From Methylophilus sp. Leaf416 (GTDB lineage: Bacteria > Pseudomonadota > Gammaproteobacteria > Burkholderiales > Methylophilaceae), in the NCBI RefSeq assembly GCF_001424665.1, contig NZ_LMQS01000002.1, forward strand, positions 434,001 to 498,000: a stretch of 64,000 nucleotides of DNA, written 5' to 3'. The position numbers and the translations under genes are program-made. Below the pieces are notes generated by a model. It worked only from the letters and a program-made list of their open reading frames with translations. It was not told the origin of the DNA and did no database searches. Below are positions 1 to 9,306 of this stretch, one piece after another; within the stretch, counting starts at the first letter, position 1; every line of letters starts with the position of its first letter.

Positions 1-525
1 AACTAGCGGTTAGCGCACATAGAGGCAAATGATTCCAACTTTAATACCTTTCAATTCGATAGATACTAAAATAAAAAGACCCTGACATAGGACTTGAGTT
101 ATCTCATGGTGACAGTAACCTGCCAACCTAACAATCAAACCTGAGCATCAACGCTAATTACTCCCGCCTGAATCAATCTGAACGATCACACCAAGCCAAC
201 ATAACGGCCAACAATTACCACCTGAATTATCGTTGTATCAGAACAATCCTGATTGCTTGGTTGTGCCTCTAAGCGAATGACTATTAGCAGGATTTTAGGC
301 AGCGATCAGTGCACTCCCCCTCTCCGGCGGTGAGTTTACGAATGTGTTTCACAACAGAACATATAGGTGCTTTTTCCCACTGCAATAAATATCACTCCCC
401 ACGAACAGTTAAGTTCATAATGCAAGAGAGCGCGGCTTTAAATCTCATTAAAACCAGGTGATGGAAAATTTCGTAATGTATTGAAACAAAATAAGCCTCA
501 ATCAGGCTTTGATTCAATCTAACCC
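1..525. other. Intergenic region left of mocR-type gene
   Basis: I see no convincing gene in this stretch. It holds one copy of the dispersed CCAAGCCAACATAACG repeat (about 160-265), described separately. The last 100 bases are AT-rich and presumably carry the promoter and leader of the regulator starting at 526, but I could not assign -35/-10 boxes with confidence. Confidence 0.6.
160..265. repeat. Dispersed palindromic repeat, copy B
   Basis: This is a degenerate copy of a roughly 100-bp intergenic element whose best copy is near 50755. Shared blocks are CCAAGCCAACATAACG-CCAAC, then CGT-GTATCA, then CCTGATTGCTTGG. The ends CCAAGC and GCTTGG are inverted, so the transcript or single strand can fold. 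No transposase lies next to it. Its nature (REP-like or a miniature mobile element) is inferred only from recurrence. Confidence 0.6.
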
Positions 526-1953
526 ATGAAATTATATGAAGAATTAGCAAATTCGATCGCTCAATCAATTTATGAGGGCGTGCTTAGTCGCGGGGATAAA
601 TTACCTTCAGTACGTCAAACATGCAAAAGTAGAAATGTCAGTTCCTCAACAGTTTTTCGGGCTTACTATTTACTTGAGGCCAGAGGGCTCATTAGTGCTC
701 ATGAGCGTTCCGGTTATTTTGTGACTGCAGGCAACACGACTGGCAGCCCATCAGCCCCTGATCCATCATTTTCTGTTAACCCTGAGTGTAAACATGTCGA
801 TGTGAGTGAGCTCGTATTTGAAGTCCTCGAATCCATCAGAGCGCGTAATGTGGTGCCTCTCGGTTCAGCATTTCCAAGCCCTTTGTTATTTCCATGTAAT
901 AAGTTGGCTCAAGCGATGGCATCGTCTGTCAAGACCATGGATCGTTGGCACAGTGTCGACAATCTAAGTCCGGGTGATCTTAATCTGCGCAGGCAGATTG
1001 CACTTCGATACATGATTGATGGGCTTCATATTCAAACGGATGAGATCGTTGTCACCAATGGTGCGCTTGAAGCATTGAATTTATGTTTAATGGCCGTTAC
1101 CCGGCCTGGCGACACGGTTCTGATTGAATCGCCCACATTTTACGGAGCCCTCCAGTCCATTGAGAGAATCGGTCTAAAAGCCATCGAAATTCCCAGCCAT
1201 CCAAGAGATGGTATCGATTTAGAAGCAATGGAAAAAGCTTTGCAACTACACAAACCAAAAGCTTGTTGGTTGATGACCAACTTTCAAAACCCTTCGGGAA
1301 GCTTACTATCTGACGAAAAGAAAAAGGCCTTGGTTGAATTGCTGTGCCGGTATCAAGTGCCCTTGATTGAAGATGACGTATACGGCGAGCTGTATTTTGG
1401 AAACAAGCGGCCGGCACCGGCAAAAGCTTTTGATACTGAAGGATTGGGGATGCACTGCTCTTCCTTTTCAAAATGTCTGGCGCCAGGATATCGGATTGGC
1501 TGGGTGGCCACAGGCCAATTCTCTAAAGCCATCGAACGACTTAAATTAACCACAACGCTATCTGCCTCAGTGCCAGCGCAAGTGGCGTTGGCAAAGTATC
1601 TTCAGAAAGGTGGTTATGACAAACACCTTCGTAGTTTAAGGCACTCCTTATTACTCAATCAAATCAATTTTATTAAAGCGATAGAAAGGTATTTTCCCGC
1701 TGGAACCAGGTTAACTCCACCGCAAGGAGGGTATTTTTTATGGGTGAAACTACCAGATGGTGTAAATGCATTAGCAGTACATCGGATAGCACTTACAAAC
1801 GGGATAAGCATTGCGCCAGGCCCAATCTTCTCCGCGCAAAAAAAATTCACTGATTATATTCGCCTGAACTACGGTCATATCTGGGATGCAAGTATCGAAG
1901 TTTCACTTGCTACCTTAGGTAATATTATCCGCGACCTCACTCCATCTCATTAG
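526..1953 (+). CDS. MocR-family transcriptional regulator (GntR HTH fused to class I aminotransferase)
   Basis: This 475-aa protein starts with a GntR-type winged helix (about residues 1-70, with the typical GDKLPSVRQ segment). It continues as a fold-type I aminotransferase domain (about 110-470). The PLP-binding lysine is visible in SSFSKCLAPGYRIGW at Lys316, preceded by the NFQNPSG motif. MocR proteins such as PdxR and GabR bind PLP or an external aldimine and act as regulators rather than transaminases. The target cannot be read here, because the neighbours are c-di-GMP genes rather than a B6 or amino-acid pathway. No divergent partner gene is present. Length is normal for the family. Confidence 0.9.
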   Translation: MKLYEELANSIAQSIYEGVLSRGDKLPSVRQTCKSRNVSSSTVFRAYYLLEARGLISAHERSGYFVTAGNTTGSPSAPDPSFSVNPECKHVDVSELVFEVLESIRARNVVPLGSAFPSPLLFPCNKLAQAMASSVKTMDRWHSVDNLSPGDLNLRRQIALRYMIDGLHIQTDEIVVTNGALEALNLCLMAVTRPGDTVLIESPTFYGALQSIERIGLKAIEIPSHPRDGIDLEAMEKALQLHKPKACWLMTNFQNPSGSLLSDEKKKALVELLCRYQVPLIEDDVYGELYFGNKRPAPAKAFDTEGLGMHCSSFSKCLAPGYRIGWVATGQFSKAIERLKLTTTLSASVPAQVALAKYLQKGGYDKHLRSLRHSLLLNQINFIKAIERYFPAGTRLTPPQGGYFLWVKLPDGVNALAVHRIALTNGISIAPGPIFSAQKKFTDYIRLNYGHIWDASIEVSLATLGNIIRDLTPSH

Positions 1954-2105
1954 CTTGCTCATTCTCTGGTGCGCTTTTTATATAGCCATCTGATTCTGTT
2001 TTTTACGATCAGATAGCTTTAATGTTAATGCCTGTCAGATTAACTAAGGTTTTAATCAAACCCTTTTTAATCAGTTGGTTAATGGAACCACTACAAGGTA
2101 TTGAT

Positions 2106-4193
2106 ATGAATGCTCCCGCTATCATTCGAATTGATAAGTTAAGAAACAAAAGATTTGAAGACTTGGCCAATAACAGCCCAACAATCATTTGGATGTCTGA
2201 TAAGTCGGGATTAACAATATTCATTAACAAGCGATGGATGGAGATCACAGGCCAGCACGTTAATGATGCACTAGGTTACGGTTGGCTTGAAATGGTTCAC
2301 CCGGATGACCGTGAGGTAATGGGCTCCACTTTTTTAAAAGCAAAAGAGGCCGAGCACGTTTTCTTTGGCAAGTATAGGCTTAAGCAAGCTGACGGCGATT
2401 ACCGTTGGGTTTCAGATACAGGTTCACCCAGGATCGATAACGATGGCAATTACCTTGGCTATATCGGTGGAGTTATTGACATACATGATGGAAAAACCGC
2501 TCAAGAAGCACTCTTTTTGAGTAATGAGCGTTTTGAAGCCGCCATCGAAGCGATTGAAGGGGTGATGTGGATTAGTGATGCGCATGGAAATTTTATTGAC
2601 AAGCAATCTGACTGGGAGAACCTGACCGGTCAAACATTTGAAGAATATCGTGGTTTGGGCTGGGCCAAACACATGCATCCCGATGATATCGACCTGTTTC
2701 TTGCAACTGCCTATCAATCAATCAGTATTGGCGAGTCATTGAATGCGGAACACCGGTTGAAAAATAAAGAAGGCGAATATAGAAACTATTCCGTAAGGGC
2801 GAATGCTGTTAAAAATAACGATGGCACTATCAGGGAATGGGTGGGTGTGCATACTGACATCACTGAAATTCGAAGGAATGAAGCTCGAATTTTGCATTTT
2901 GCAACCCATGATTCACTGACAAATTTACCTAATCGCACCCTGTTAGAAGATCACATACGACATCTTATTCTTCAACGTGACTCCGCAGTGCACGCTATTC
3001 TGATCATGGATATGAATCGCTTTAAAGTGATCAACGATACATTAGGGCATTCTGTAGGAGATCAAACGCTGATCGAGGTTGGTAATTTACTGAGCGCTCA
3101 AATTGGAGAAGGCGACTCTATCGCCAGAGTGGGGGGTGATGAGTTTGCCATCGTTTTACAGAACGTTAAAACCCAAGATAATGCAAGCAAAATTGGATCA
3201 AAGATTCTTGATTTTCTTTCCCATCCAATCGTCGTGGGTCAACATGAACTCATTCTGAATGCCAGCATCGGCATTGCAATGTATCCGGAAAATGGTGCAG
3301 ATGCGACCACACTTCTCAGACATGCTGATTTGGCCATGTACAAAGCGAAGATGATGGGAGGTAATGCCCTCCAGTTTTACGATCACGGTACATTCATCAA
3401 AAATGAAGAAAGGTTTTTGTTAGAAAGAGACCTCAGACGCGCTCTTCAAAATAATGAATTCTTTTTAAATTATCAACCAAAAATCAACACCAGAACCATG
3501 GAAGTAGAAGGCGTGGAAGCGCTCATAAGATGGCAACATCCTAAGCTCGGCCTGATTCCACCAAATGATTTTATATCGTTGGCCGAAGAAATCGGCCTCA
3601 TCAGACAAATTGGGGAATGGGTGACTCTTGAGGCAGGCGCGCAATTGAAAAAATGGCGTCTCGAAGGCATTACAAATCTCAAAATAGCAATAAATGTATC
3701 GGTAGTTGAACTCTTGAATCCATTGTTCCTGCAGACGCTCAAAAAGAATATTGCTGAGATGTCCCTGGACCCTCATCAATTTGAACTTGAGATAACCGAA
3801 AGTCGCTTGATGGAAAACATCCAGTTTTATGAAGTGTTATTGAATGACATCAAAAGCCTCGGTTTTACCTTATCTATTGATGATTTTGGAACTGGTTACT
3901 CATGTTTGAGCTATTTAAAGAGATTACCAATTGAGATCCTTAAAATTGACAAGTCTTTCATCCAGGATATAACCATTGATAAGGACGATGCTGCCATCGT
4001 ATCCGCCACAATCAGTATGGCTCAAAAAATGGGCTTAGCTATTATTGCTGAAGGCGTAGAAACTAAAGAGCAAGTTGAATTCCTTCAAGAGAATGGTTGT
4101 ACAGGCATGCAGGGATATTATTTTAGCAAACCACTTTCCGCAGCAAAAATCCCGGAATTTGTTAAACAGTTTCATCATGCATTGGCTCAATGA
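2106..4193 (+). CDS. PAS-PAS-GGDEF-EAL cyclic di-GMP signalling protein
   Basis: This cytoplasmic protein has two PAS/PAC sensor domains (about residues 12-270). A diguanylate cyclase domain with intact GGDEF (residues 343-347) follows, then a phosphodiesterase domain with EAL (471-473), DDFGTGYS and AEGVET. Both catalytic halves look competent, so the net direction of c-di-GMP turnover cannot be predicted. No membrane segment is seen. I chose ATG 2106 because ACAAGG lies 7 nt upstream. The in-frame ATG at 2022 would add 28 residues without a good ribosome site. The gene is followed by a stand-alone EAL protein on the same strand, separated by about 190 bp of AT-rich DNA. Confidence 0.9.
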   Translation: MNAPAIIRIDKLRNKRFEDLANNSPTIIWMSDKSGLTIFINKRWMEITGQHVNDALGYGWLEMVHPDDREVMGSTFLKAKEAEHVFFGKYRLKQADGDYRWVSDTGSPRIDNDGNYLGYIGGVIDIHDGKTAQEALFLSNERFEAAIEAIEGVMWISDAHGNFIDKQSDWENLTGQTFEEYRGLGWAKHMHPDDIDLFLATAYQSISIGESLNAEHRLKNKEGEYRNYSVRANAVKNNDGTIREWVGVHTDITEIRRNEARILHFATHDSLTNLPNRTLLEDHIRHLILQRDSAVHAILIMDMNRFKVINDTLGHSVGDQTLIEVGNLLSAQIGEGDSIARVGGDEFAIVLQNVKTQDNASKIGSKILDFLSHPIVVGQHELILNASIGIAMYPENGADATTLLRHADLAMYKAKMMGGNALQFYDHGTFIKNEERFLLERDLRRALQNNEFFLNYQPKINTRTMEVEGVEALIRWQHPKLGLIPPNDFISLAEEIGLIRQIGEWVTLEAGAQLKKWRLEGITNLKIAINVSVVELLNPLFLQTLKKNIAEMSLDPHQFELEITESRLMENIQFYEVLLNDIKSLGFTLSIDDFGTGYSCLSYLKRLPIEILKIDKSFIQDITIDKDDAAIVSATISMAQKMGLAIIAEGVETKEQVEFLQENGCTGMQGYYFSKPLSAAKIPEFVKQFHHALAQ

Positions 4194-4385
4194 ATTCACT
4201 TAAAAATTCACTAATCCTGAACCAATATTTAAATTGAAATAAATTAATTAATTAAATTATAAAATTTACATAAAACTTTAATTATTAATATTCCTCTCAT
4301 TATCTAGGGGCTGAATGCTTTCTTTTGCACTTCAAGAATATTTAGTTATCTGTTTTGGTAAATCTTACTGGAAGGAACACGTGCA
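4194..4385. other. AT-rich spacer between c-di-GMP genes
   Basis: This short intergenic stretch is very AT-rich around 4225-4290. It probably contains a separate promoter for the EAL gene at 4386, since that gene has its own strong ribosome site (GGAAGG near 4370). I see no clear terminator hairpin. Confidence 0.4.
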
Positions 4386-5219
4386 ATGATGATTAAGAAT
4401 GGCAACGTAACAGATTTAAGTCATAGAAGACAAAATGAGGAACTCATCTTCGATAAGGCAAGTATTTGCAACGCCATCGAAAATAATCAGTTTGCATTAT
4501 ATTACCAACCTCAAATTGACTTACCTACTGGGAGAGTGGTGGGGTTTGAAGGGCTTCTGCGATGGCAGCATCCCAAGCATGGAATAAAACTACCAGAAGC
4601 CTTCATTCCAGCAGCCGAGCAAACAGGCCAAATTGGGCAGCTAACTCATATAGCGATTGATACGGGGTTCAAATTCATTGAAAAGCTGGATCCGGAATTA
4701 TCATTTTCTCTTAATATTTCAGACTGCAGCATTAAAGATAAGCATCTAGTCGATACGCTAGATAGCTCTTGCCATGCGTTTCATATAGATCCACATCGAA
4801 TCGTTTTAGAGTTCACTGAAACTGCCTCTTTAGAAAACCCTGCTCATGCAGAAGATATTCTTACCCAATTAAATACCAATGGTTTTCGATCGGGTATTGA
4901 TGATTCAGTGGCAGGCCATTATTCATTGACGCAACTGGAAAAAATGCATTTTTCAGAGCTGAAAATTGATAAATCACTTGTGGCAACGATGGAATTCTCT
5001 TCAAAATCCCGGAAATCTATTATTTCAACCATCGAACTGGCAGATAGCTTAGGTATTGCCACGATTGCAGAAGGTATTGAGACCAACCTAGAAGCCATAG
5101 GCCTGCGGGAATTAGGATGCCAATTGGGTCAAGGGTATTATTTTGCAAAGCCAATGGATGAAGTTAATACATTGAAGTGGCTTGAAGACTGGAATAAAAG
5201 TCTTAGGCTTCCAACCTAA
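4386..5219 (+). CDS. Stand-alone EAL-domain protein with degenerate loop 6
   Basis: The 277-aa protein is essentially one EAL domain. Several catalytic positions survive: the first motif reads EGL instead of EAL, and the NIS, EFTET, IDD, KIDKS, AEGIET and QGYYF motifs are present. The dimer-organising loop 6 is DDSVAGHYS instead of the usual DDFGTGYS. In characterised EAL proteins loop-6 changes often reduce or abolish phosphodiesterase activity, so this may be a weak enzyme or a c-di-GMP effector. There is no sensor domain or membrane segment. ATG 4386 follows GGAAGGAACACGTGCA, which gives good spacing. It lies downstream of the GGDEF-EAL gene. Confidence 0.88.
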   Translation: MMIKNGNVTDLSHRRQNEELIFDKASICNAIENNQFALYYQPQIDLPTGRVVGFEGLLRWQHPKHGIKLPEAFIPAAEQTGQIGQLTHIAIDTGFKFIEKLDPELSFSLNISDCSIKDKHLVDTLDSSCHAFHIDPHRIVLEFTETASLENPAHAEDILTQLNTNGFRSGIDDSVAGHYSLTQLEKMHFSELKIDKSLVATMEFSSKSRKSIISTIELADSLGIATIAEGIETNLEAIGLRELGCQLGQGYYFAKPMDEVNTLKWLEDWNKSLRLPT

Positions 5220-5239
5220 GTATAAGGACTCACATATTT

Positions 5240-5340
5240 AAGGGGTCTCTCGATGAATAGGACTGCCGTTGTACAGGCGGTCTCTAATTACTTAGCAATG
5301 GCTCAAAGTGTTCAAGTACGAGGGTGCAGGTGGATGAGTT
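5240..5340. repeat. Dispersed palindromic repeat, degenerate copy D
   Basis: The blocks GCCGTTGTACAGGCGGTCTC, then TTGCTAA-like TTACTTAGCAATGGCTCAAA, then GAGGGTGCAGGTGG align with the distal half of the better copy at 50755-50880 (TTGCTTGGCTATGGCTCAAA and GGGGGTGCAGGTGG). The proximal CCAAGCC part is missing or too diverged. It fills the spacer between convergent genes ending at 5219 and 5407. Confidence 0.5.
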
Positions 5341-5406
5341 TAGAGAAAAGTGAATAATCGCGACTCAACGATACATTTACAGAGCAATCTTAATGGTTAT
5401 TGTTGT

Positions 5407-6288
5407 TCATTTTTGAAATGCAAAAGTCAATAAATTGCCTACGCGTGTTGGAATTTTCGTGCGCTCTGAGTAATACATGTATATCCCTAATCTAGGCACC
5501 CAACCATCCGGCATGAGTTGTATCAATTCGCCCTCCCTCAATTCTTTCTTGATCAGGTATTCGCTTAGCTGCCCAATACCGATACCACGTTTAACTGCCT
5601 CAATTTCTGCCTCAATATTATTAAATCTCGCTACAGAGGGCACATGGATGTAATTTACCTCTCCATTTACATTGATTTCCCAAGGTAATTCCTTACCAGT
5701 TTGAGGATGTAAAAAACCGGTGCATCGATGTCCTTGAATGTCATTCAAATCGAGAGGCATTCCATATTTTTCAATATATTTTGGCGATGCACAAATGACG
5801 GAAACAATGTCCCCCAGTTTTCTGGAAATGACATTTTTATCTGGTGACTGCCCAGTTCGAAATCCAACATCGATTCTCAGAGTGACGATGTCTACGAATT
5901 CATCGCTAAGCATCAGGTCAAAGTGAACATCTGTATTTAATGACTGAAACTCATCGATCAAAGGCACCAGGATCCGATTGCCAAAAGCAAGCGGTGCAGC
6001 AAGTCTAATGATCCCATCCATGCCTTGCTTACTTTCTTCGAGACCAACGATTGCGTCTGTTAAAAGCTGCATTCCCTGATTGGCATTTTGAAATAGTTTC
6101 TCACCGTCTTCTGTCAGGCTTAAATGCCTGGTTGAGCGATGGAGTAATTTCAACCCAAGATGCATCTCGAGCTGTTTAACGGCTTTACTGACCGCTTGTG
6201 GAGATACGCCCTGATCAATAGCTGCCTTTCTAAAACTCATCGCATTTGCTACTGCCAGAAACATAGTTAAGGGTCTGATCATCCGCAT
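5407..6288 (-). CDS. LysR-family transcriptional regulator
   Basis: This 293-aa protein has the LysR winged helix at the N-terminus (FRKAAIDQGVSPQAVSKAVK, then LGLKLLHRSTRHLSLTEDG). The C-terminal part is a periplasmic-binding-like effector domain. Length is typical of the CrgA/DsdC-like branch that controls short-chain dehydrogenases. It is transcribed divergently from the SDR gene at 6409 across a 120-bp region, the classic LysR layout in which the regulator activates the divergent gene. Start at 6288 or at the ATG two codons later; both are in frame. The inducer is unknown. Confidence 0.9.
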   Translation of the reverse strand: MRMIRPLTMFLAVANAMSFRKAAIDQGVSPQAVSKAVKQLEMHLGLKLLHRSTRHLSLTEDGEKLFQNANQGMQLLTDAIVGLEESKQGMDGIIRLAAPLAFGNRILVPLIDEFQSLNTDVHFDLMLSDEFVDIVTLRIDVGFRTGQSPDKNVISRKLGDIVSVICASPKYIEKYGMPLDLNDIQGHRCTGFLHPQTGKELPWEINVNGEVNYIHVPSVARFNNIEAEIEAVKRGIGIGQLSEYLIKKELREGELIQLMPDGWVPRLGIYMYYSERTKIPTRVGNLLTFAFQK

Positions 6289-6408
6289 ATAAACAACTTA
6301 TAGTTGATAATAAAACAATTATATTGAATATTTTTTTACTTTTGAATAGTAATTATGATGGCCTCCATGTTCTGCATGTCGCGGTTCATTTAGTTAAAGG
6401 AGATTGTC
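6289..6408. promoter_or_regulatory. Divergent LysR/SDR promoter region
   Basis: The region holds a dyad, TTATAGTTGATAA (about 6299-6311). This fits the T-N11-A type half-site arrangement bound by LysR proteins, next to a very AT-rich block (TTATATTGAATATTTTTTT). The SDR gene has a strong AAAGGAGA ribosome site at about 6397. Binding by the 5407-6288 product is inferred from layout only. Confidence 0.5.
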
Positions 6409-7248
6409 ATGAGCACACATTCAAAAGTATGGTTTATTACTGGCGCATCAAGAGGTTTTGGTGCCTTAATCGCAAAAGATGCACTGGAACGTGGCGATAA
6501 AGTCATTGCAACTGCTCGCAATCCAAAAACAGTCATTGATGCATTGGGTAATCACCCAAACCTCCTCGCTTTAAAACTTGACGTTACAAATGAGGCTGCC
6601 TCCATCCAGGCGGCTAAAGCTGCGATTGCCCAATTCTCACAAATTGACATTCTTGTGAATAACGCCGGCTATGGTTTGCTGGGGGCCGTTGAAGAGTCTG
6701 GAGATCAAGAAGTAAAAGATCTATTCAATACCAATGTATTTGGTTTGCTCAATGTGACTCGCGCTGTATTGCCATACATGCGCAACCAGAGCAGCGGTCA
6801 CATCATTAACATTTCATCGATTGGTGGGTATGCCTCTTATCCTGGATGGGGAGCATATTGCGCTACCAAGTTTGCAGTGGAGGCTTTGACCGAGTCGCTG
6901 ACCTATGAACTTGAGCCATTTGGCATCAAGGCTACAACATTAGAACCAGGCTTCTTCCGTACAGATTTCCTAGATAGTACATCCCTGGTTTCCACCGAGA
7001 AGTCGTTTCCGGAATATGCGGAAACAGTGGGAGCAATGCGTGAGTTTGCTGCATCAGCTAATCATGCACAACCAGGCGATCCTGCTAAGTTATCCAAGGC
7101 GATTTTGAAATTAGTTGACAGCCAAAATCCTCCTTTGAGATTGCCACTGGGTTCAGACACTGTTCACAAGATCATTGAAAAAAATCAATTTGTGCAGAAG
7201 GAACTGGACGCTTGGAAAGAACTGGCTGTTTCTACTGACTATGTTTAA
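6409..7248 (+). CDS. Short-chain dehydrogenase/reductase (classical SDR)
   Basis: The 279-aa Rossmann-fold oxidoreductase shows the NAD(P)-binding TGASRGFG motif near residue 12. It also has NNAGYG, a catalytic serine in HIINISSIGGY, and the YCATK active-site Tyr/Lys. TGxxxGxG followed by arginines later in strand 2 (TARNP) suggests NADPH preference. The substrate is not predictable; the family covers ketones, aldehydes and quinones. It is divergent from a LysR regulator and followed 84 bp later by an antibiotic-biosynthesis-monooxygenase-fold gene, so the three probably form one inducible redox unit. Confidence 0.92.
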   Translation: MSTHSKVWFITGASRGFGALIAKDALERGDKVIATARNPKTVIDALGNHPNLLALKLDVTNEAASIQAAKAAIAQFSQIDILVNNAGYGLLGAVEESGDQEVKDLFNTNVFGLLNVTRAVLPYMRNQSSGHIINISSIGGYASYPGWGAYCATKFAVEALTESLTYELEPFGIKATTLEPGFFRTDFLDSTSLVSTEKSFPEYAETVGAMREFAASANHAQPGDPAKLSKAILKLVDSQNPPLRLPLGSDTVHKIIEKNQFVQKELDAWKELAVSTDYV

Positions 7249-7332
7249 CAGGTATCTCCAGCACCAGGTTGCTGGAGATCAGTTTCAACCGGGAATTCAC
7301 AAACCCTGCTAATCATTATGAAAGGATTAATC

Positions 7333-7647
7333 ATGAAAAAGAAACTAAGTCTGGTTGCATTTATATATGCAAAACCTGAATACCAAGATGAGGTGGCTAC
7401 AAAACTTAAATCTCTGATTGATCTTAGTAGATCAGAAGCAGGATGTATTAATTATGCCCTTCACCGATCGTCGGATGATCCTAACGTATTTGTTATGTAC
7501 GAAAACTGGCATGACCGTAGCGATCTAGATCAACATTTCAAAATGCCATATATGCAGGAAATAATGAAAATCTTGCCTAAAATGTTACGTGCGCCTTTAG
7601 TGATGCATTACCTTGATATGTTATCTAATCCCAGAGCCAGCAGTTGA
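7333..7647 (+). CDS. Putative quinol monooxygenase (ABM-domain, YgiN-like)
   Basis: This small 104-aa protein has the dimeric ferredoxin-like ABM fold signature: an N-terminal strand (LVAFIYAKPEYQDEV), then SEAGCINYALHRSSDDPNVFVMYENWHD and DLDQHFKMPYM. Family members act on quinols or small aromatics without cofactors, or serve as detoxifying partners of reductases. I prefer ATG 7333 because AAAGGA lies 7 nt upstream. An ATG at 7318 is in frame but has no ribosome site. It sits behind the SDR gene and may be cotranscribed with it. Confidence 0.85.
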   Translation: MKKKLSLVAFIYAKPEYQDEVATKLKSLIDLSRSEAGCINYALHRSSDDPNVFVMYENWHDRSDLDQHFKMPYMQEIMKILPKMLRAPLVMHYLDMLSNPRASS

Positions 7648-7669
7648 CAAAGCTGAGCCCAAAAATTTC

Positions 7670-7735
7670 TAACGGGACAACGTCATATCAGTAATGACTT
7701 ATGTTTAGCTATGGCTCAAGACGTTTCTTAAAACA
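7670..7735. repeat. Dispersed palindromic repeat, degenerate copy E
   Basis: The string ACAACGTCATATCAGTAATG followed by TTAGCTATGGCTCAAGACGT matches the central and distal parts of the repeat copy at 50755-50880 (CGTCGTATCAGCCAG and TTGGCTATGGCTCAAAACGT). It lies in the 230-bp spacer before the FlxA-like gene. The rest of that spacer shows nothing else that I recognise. Confidence 0.5.
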
Positions 7736-7881
7736 CATGAAGGCAAATCTTGATTTCACAGGGTAAATTAGCGGCAGTTTATGTCGATAATAAAGTTAGA
7801 GAGGTTCATGTTTTGAAAAAGATAGAACTCTGTTTTCAACCATGGACTTTAATAGGCCTATCATTTGTATCAGGATAAATT

Positions 7882-8229
7882 ATGACAAGTATCATTGCTG
7901 GAACCATGGGCCTAGGCAGGACAACTTCTTCAAACACATCTGGCGGCGCGAGCGCTGCAGCAAAAGTGGCAGCATTAATGAAGAAGATAACTGAATTACA
8001 AAAGCAGGCTTCTGAACTAAAAGGCTCGCCTGAAGAAGTCTCAAAACAATCAAAACTCATCCAAGACCAGATTAAGTTGATTCAAATGCAAATTCAACAA
8101 ATTATGGCTCAAGAAGGCAAGAAAAACCAAGAATCACAAACTAAACCAAAATCTGATGAAGGTAACAATACGGCCACCTCTAATGTTTTTAAATTTGGGC
8201 CAGGCAATATTGTGGATGTTGCAGTTTAG
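7882..8229 (+). CDS. FlxA-like protein
   Basis: The 115-aa protein is low in aromatic residues. A glycine/alanine/serine-rich N-terminus is followed by a coiled-coil core (about residues 30-75: MKKITELQKQASELKGSPEEV, QIKLIQMQIQQIMAQ) and a polar tail. The pattern matches the FlxA family, named for a sigma-28-dependent E. coli gene of unknown role. No flagellar gene lies nearby, so this is an orphan. Ribosome site AGGAT is about 8 nt before the ATG. No signal peptide or TM segment. Confidence 0.7.
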   Translation: MTSIIAGTMGLGRTTSSNTSGGASAAAKVAALMKKITELQKQASELKGSPEEVSKQSKLIQDQIKLIQMQIQQIMAQEGKKNQESQTKPKSDEGNNTATSNVFKFGPGNIVDVAV

Positions 8230-8339
8230 GAAACAGGTCGTAATAGCCTGCCACCAGTTCTGATGGTACTTAAAGCTGATGCTTTCCCCCATTAAAATCT
8301 AAGACCACTGCGACTAGTCGCCACTAAGCAGCTTCCGCC

Positions 8340-8440
8340 TGGATAAATTCTAACGCCTACGCCAAGCCAAATAACGGCCAACGATTGCTACGGAGACATG
8401 GTATTAGCCAGCCCCTGATTACTTGGTTATTGCTGAAGAC
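8340..8440. repeat. Dispersed palindromic repeat, copy C
   Basis: This copy contains CGCCAAGCCAA-ATAACGGCCAACGATTGC, then GTATTAGCCAGCCCCTGATTACTTGG. These parallel the copies at 160-265 and 50755-50880. It occupies most of the 335-bp gap between the FlxA-like gene and the CxxC protein. The remainder of the gap (8441-8564) is AT-rich upstream DNA. Confidence 0.6.
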
Positions 8441-8564
8441 TTGCGTAAATGGGCACCCTCCTCAAGAACTCATAGTCAAAGGTCTTTTCTCTTAAAACTG
8501 AATAATCTAAAATAATATTTTCGCAAGCATAATTATCACGATATTTATATAAAAGGATGTCGTT

Positions 8565-8771
8565 ATGAAGATATGCAAAATAAGAGGATTGAAATCGGCA
8601 GGTAAAATTGACCACCCAGTAATATTGTTATGCGACCATTGCTATGAAGCTGATGCACAACGCGGTGATAATGCCCAGATAGTAAGTTACAACGACTACA
8701 CTTCGGATTATGATGTGAGCTGTGAAATTTGTTATAAAACTCTTGAAGAAGAACGTGAAGAGGTAACTTAA
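8565..8771 (+). CDS. Small CxxC (zinc-ribbon-like) protein
   Basis: The 68-aa protein has two CxxC pairs, CDHC and CEIC, separated by about 30 residues, with an acidic C-terminus. The arrangement suggests a small zinc ribbon, but I do not recognise a named family. A good ribosome site (AAAAGGATGTCGTT then ATG) supports translation. Neighbours (FlxA-like, BLUF) give no functional hint. Confidence 0.6.
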   Translation: MKICKIRGLKSAGKIDHPVILLCDHCYEADAQRGDNAQIVSYNDYTSDYDVSCEICYKTLEEEREEVT

Positions 8772-8919
8772 ACTCAACCTTGATATCAAACAATAGACTC
8801 AAATTGAGATTTAGCTGTTGAAATGCCGACTTAGGCTAAATGAAGTTTATATCTCACTTAGATAAAAGTAACCGGTCCGACAATCAAAATAATCGTATTA
8901 TTTATTAAGGCATGGTGAA

Positions 8920-9306
8920 ATGAAGTTTGTTTTATATACAAGTGCATTGGATCAATCTAAATACGACCCATCAATAGTGAGCGACATCATCAGGCATGCT
9001 CGCAAACAAAACGTTAAACATAGCATCACTGGCGTGCTTTTGTTCGATGGGAGTACATTTACGCAATATATTGAAGGTCAAGCTGATGGCGTAGATAGAT
9101 TGATGGAAAAAATATTGCTAGATGAACGACACAACAGAGTTTTTATAATCACGGTTGGTGCGACTCAAACACGTTTATACGATAAATGGGAATTAGGCTA
9201 TATTGATCTAACCAGCCAGGCCTCTGATCCAAAAAATATCATTTCAAAAAAAGATCTGAACGTAAAAGCTTTTCATAAATTGATTGATAGGTTTGTTGTA
9301 GGGTAA
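8920..9306 (+). CDS. BLUF-domain blue-light photoreceptor
   Basis: The 128-aa protein is a single BLUF domain. It has the N-terminal strand with the photoactive tyrosine (KFVLYTSAL, Tyr6), the SITGVLLFDG segment, and the key glutamine in FTQYIEG. BLUF proteins bind FAD and change hydrogen bonding around Tyr/Gln under blue light. No output domain is fused, so it would act on a separate partner. Stand-alone BLUF proteins in other bacteria bind c-di-GMP enzymes or PapB/YcgE-like regulators, and several c-di-GMP proteins are in this window. Partnership is inference. Confidence 0.88.
   Translation: MKFVLYTSALDQSKYDPSIVSDIIRHARKQNVKHSITGVLLFDGSTFTQYIEGQADGVDRLMEKILLDERHNRVFIITVGATQTRLYDKWELGYIDLTSQASDPKNIISKKDLNVKAFHKLIDRFVVG

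Noticed and set aside
2022-2105. Upstream start for the PAS-GGDEF-EAL protein
   Set aside because: No ribosome site precedes ATG 2022, and the 28 extra residues do not resemble a PAS domain or a signal. ATG 2106 has a good site.
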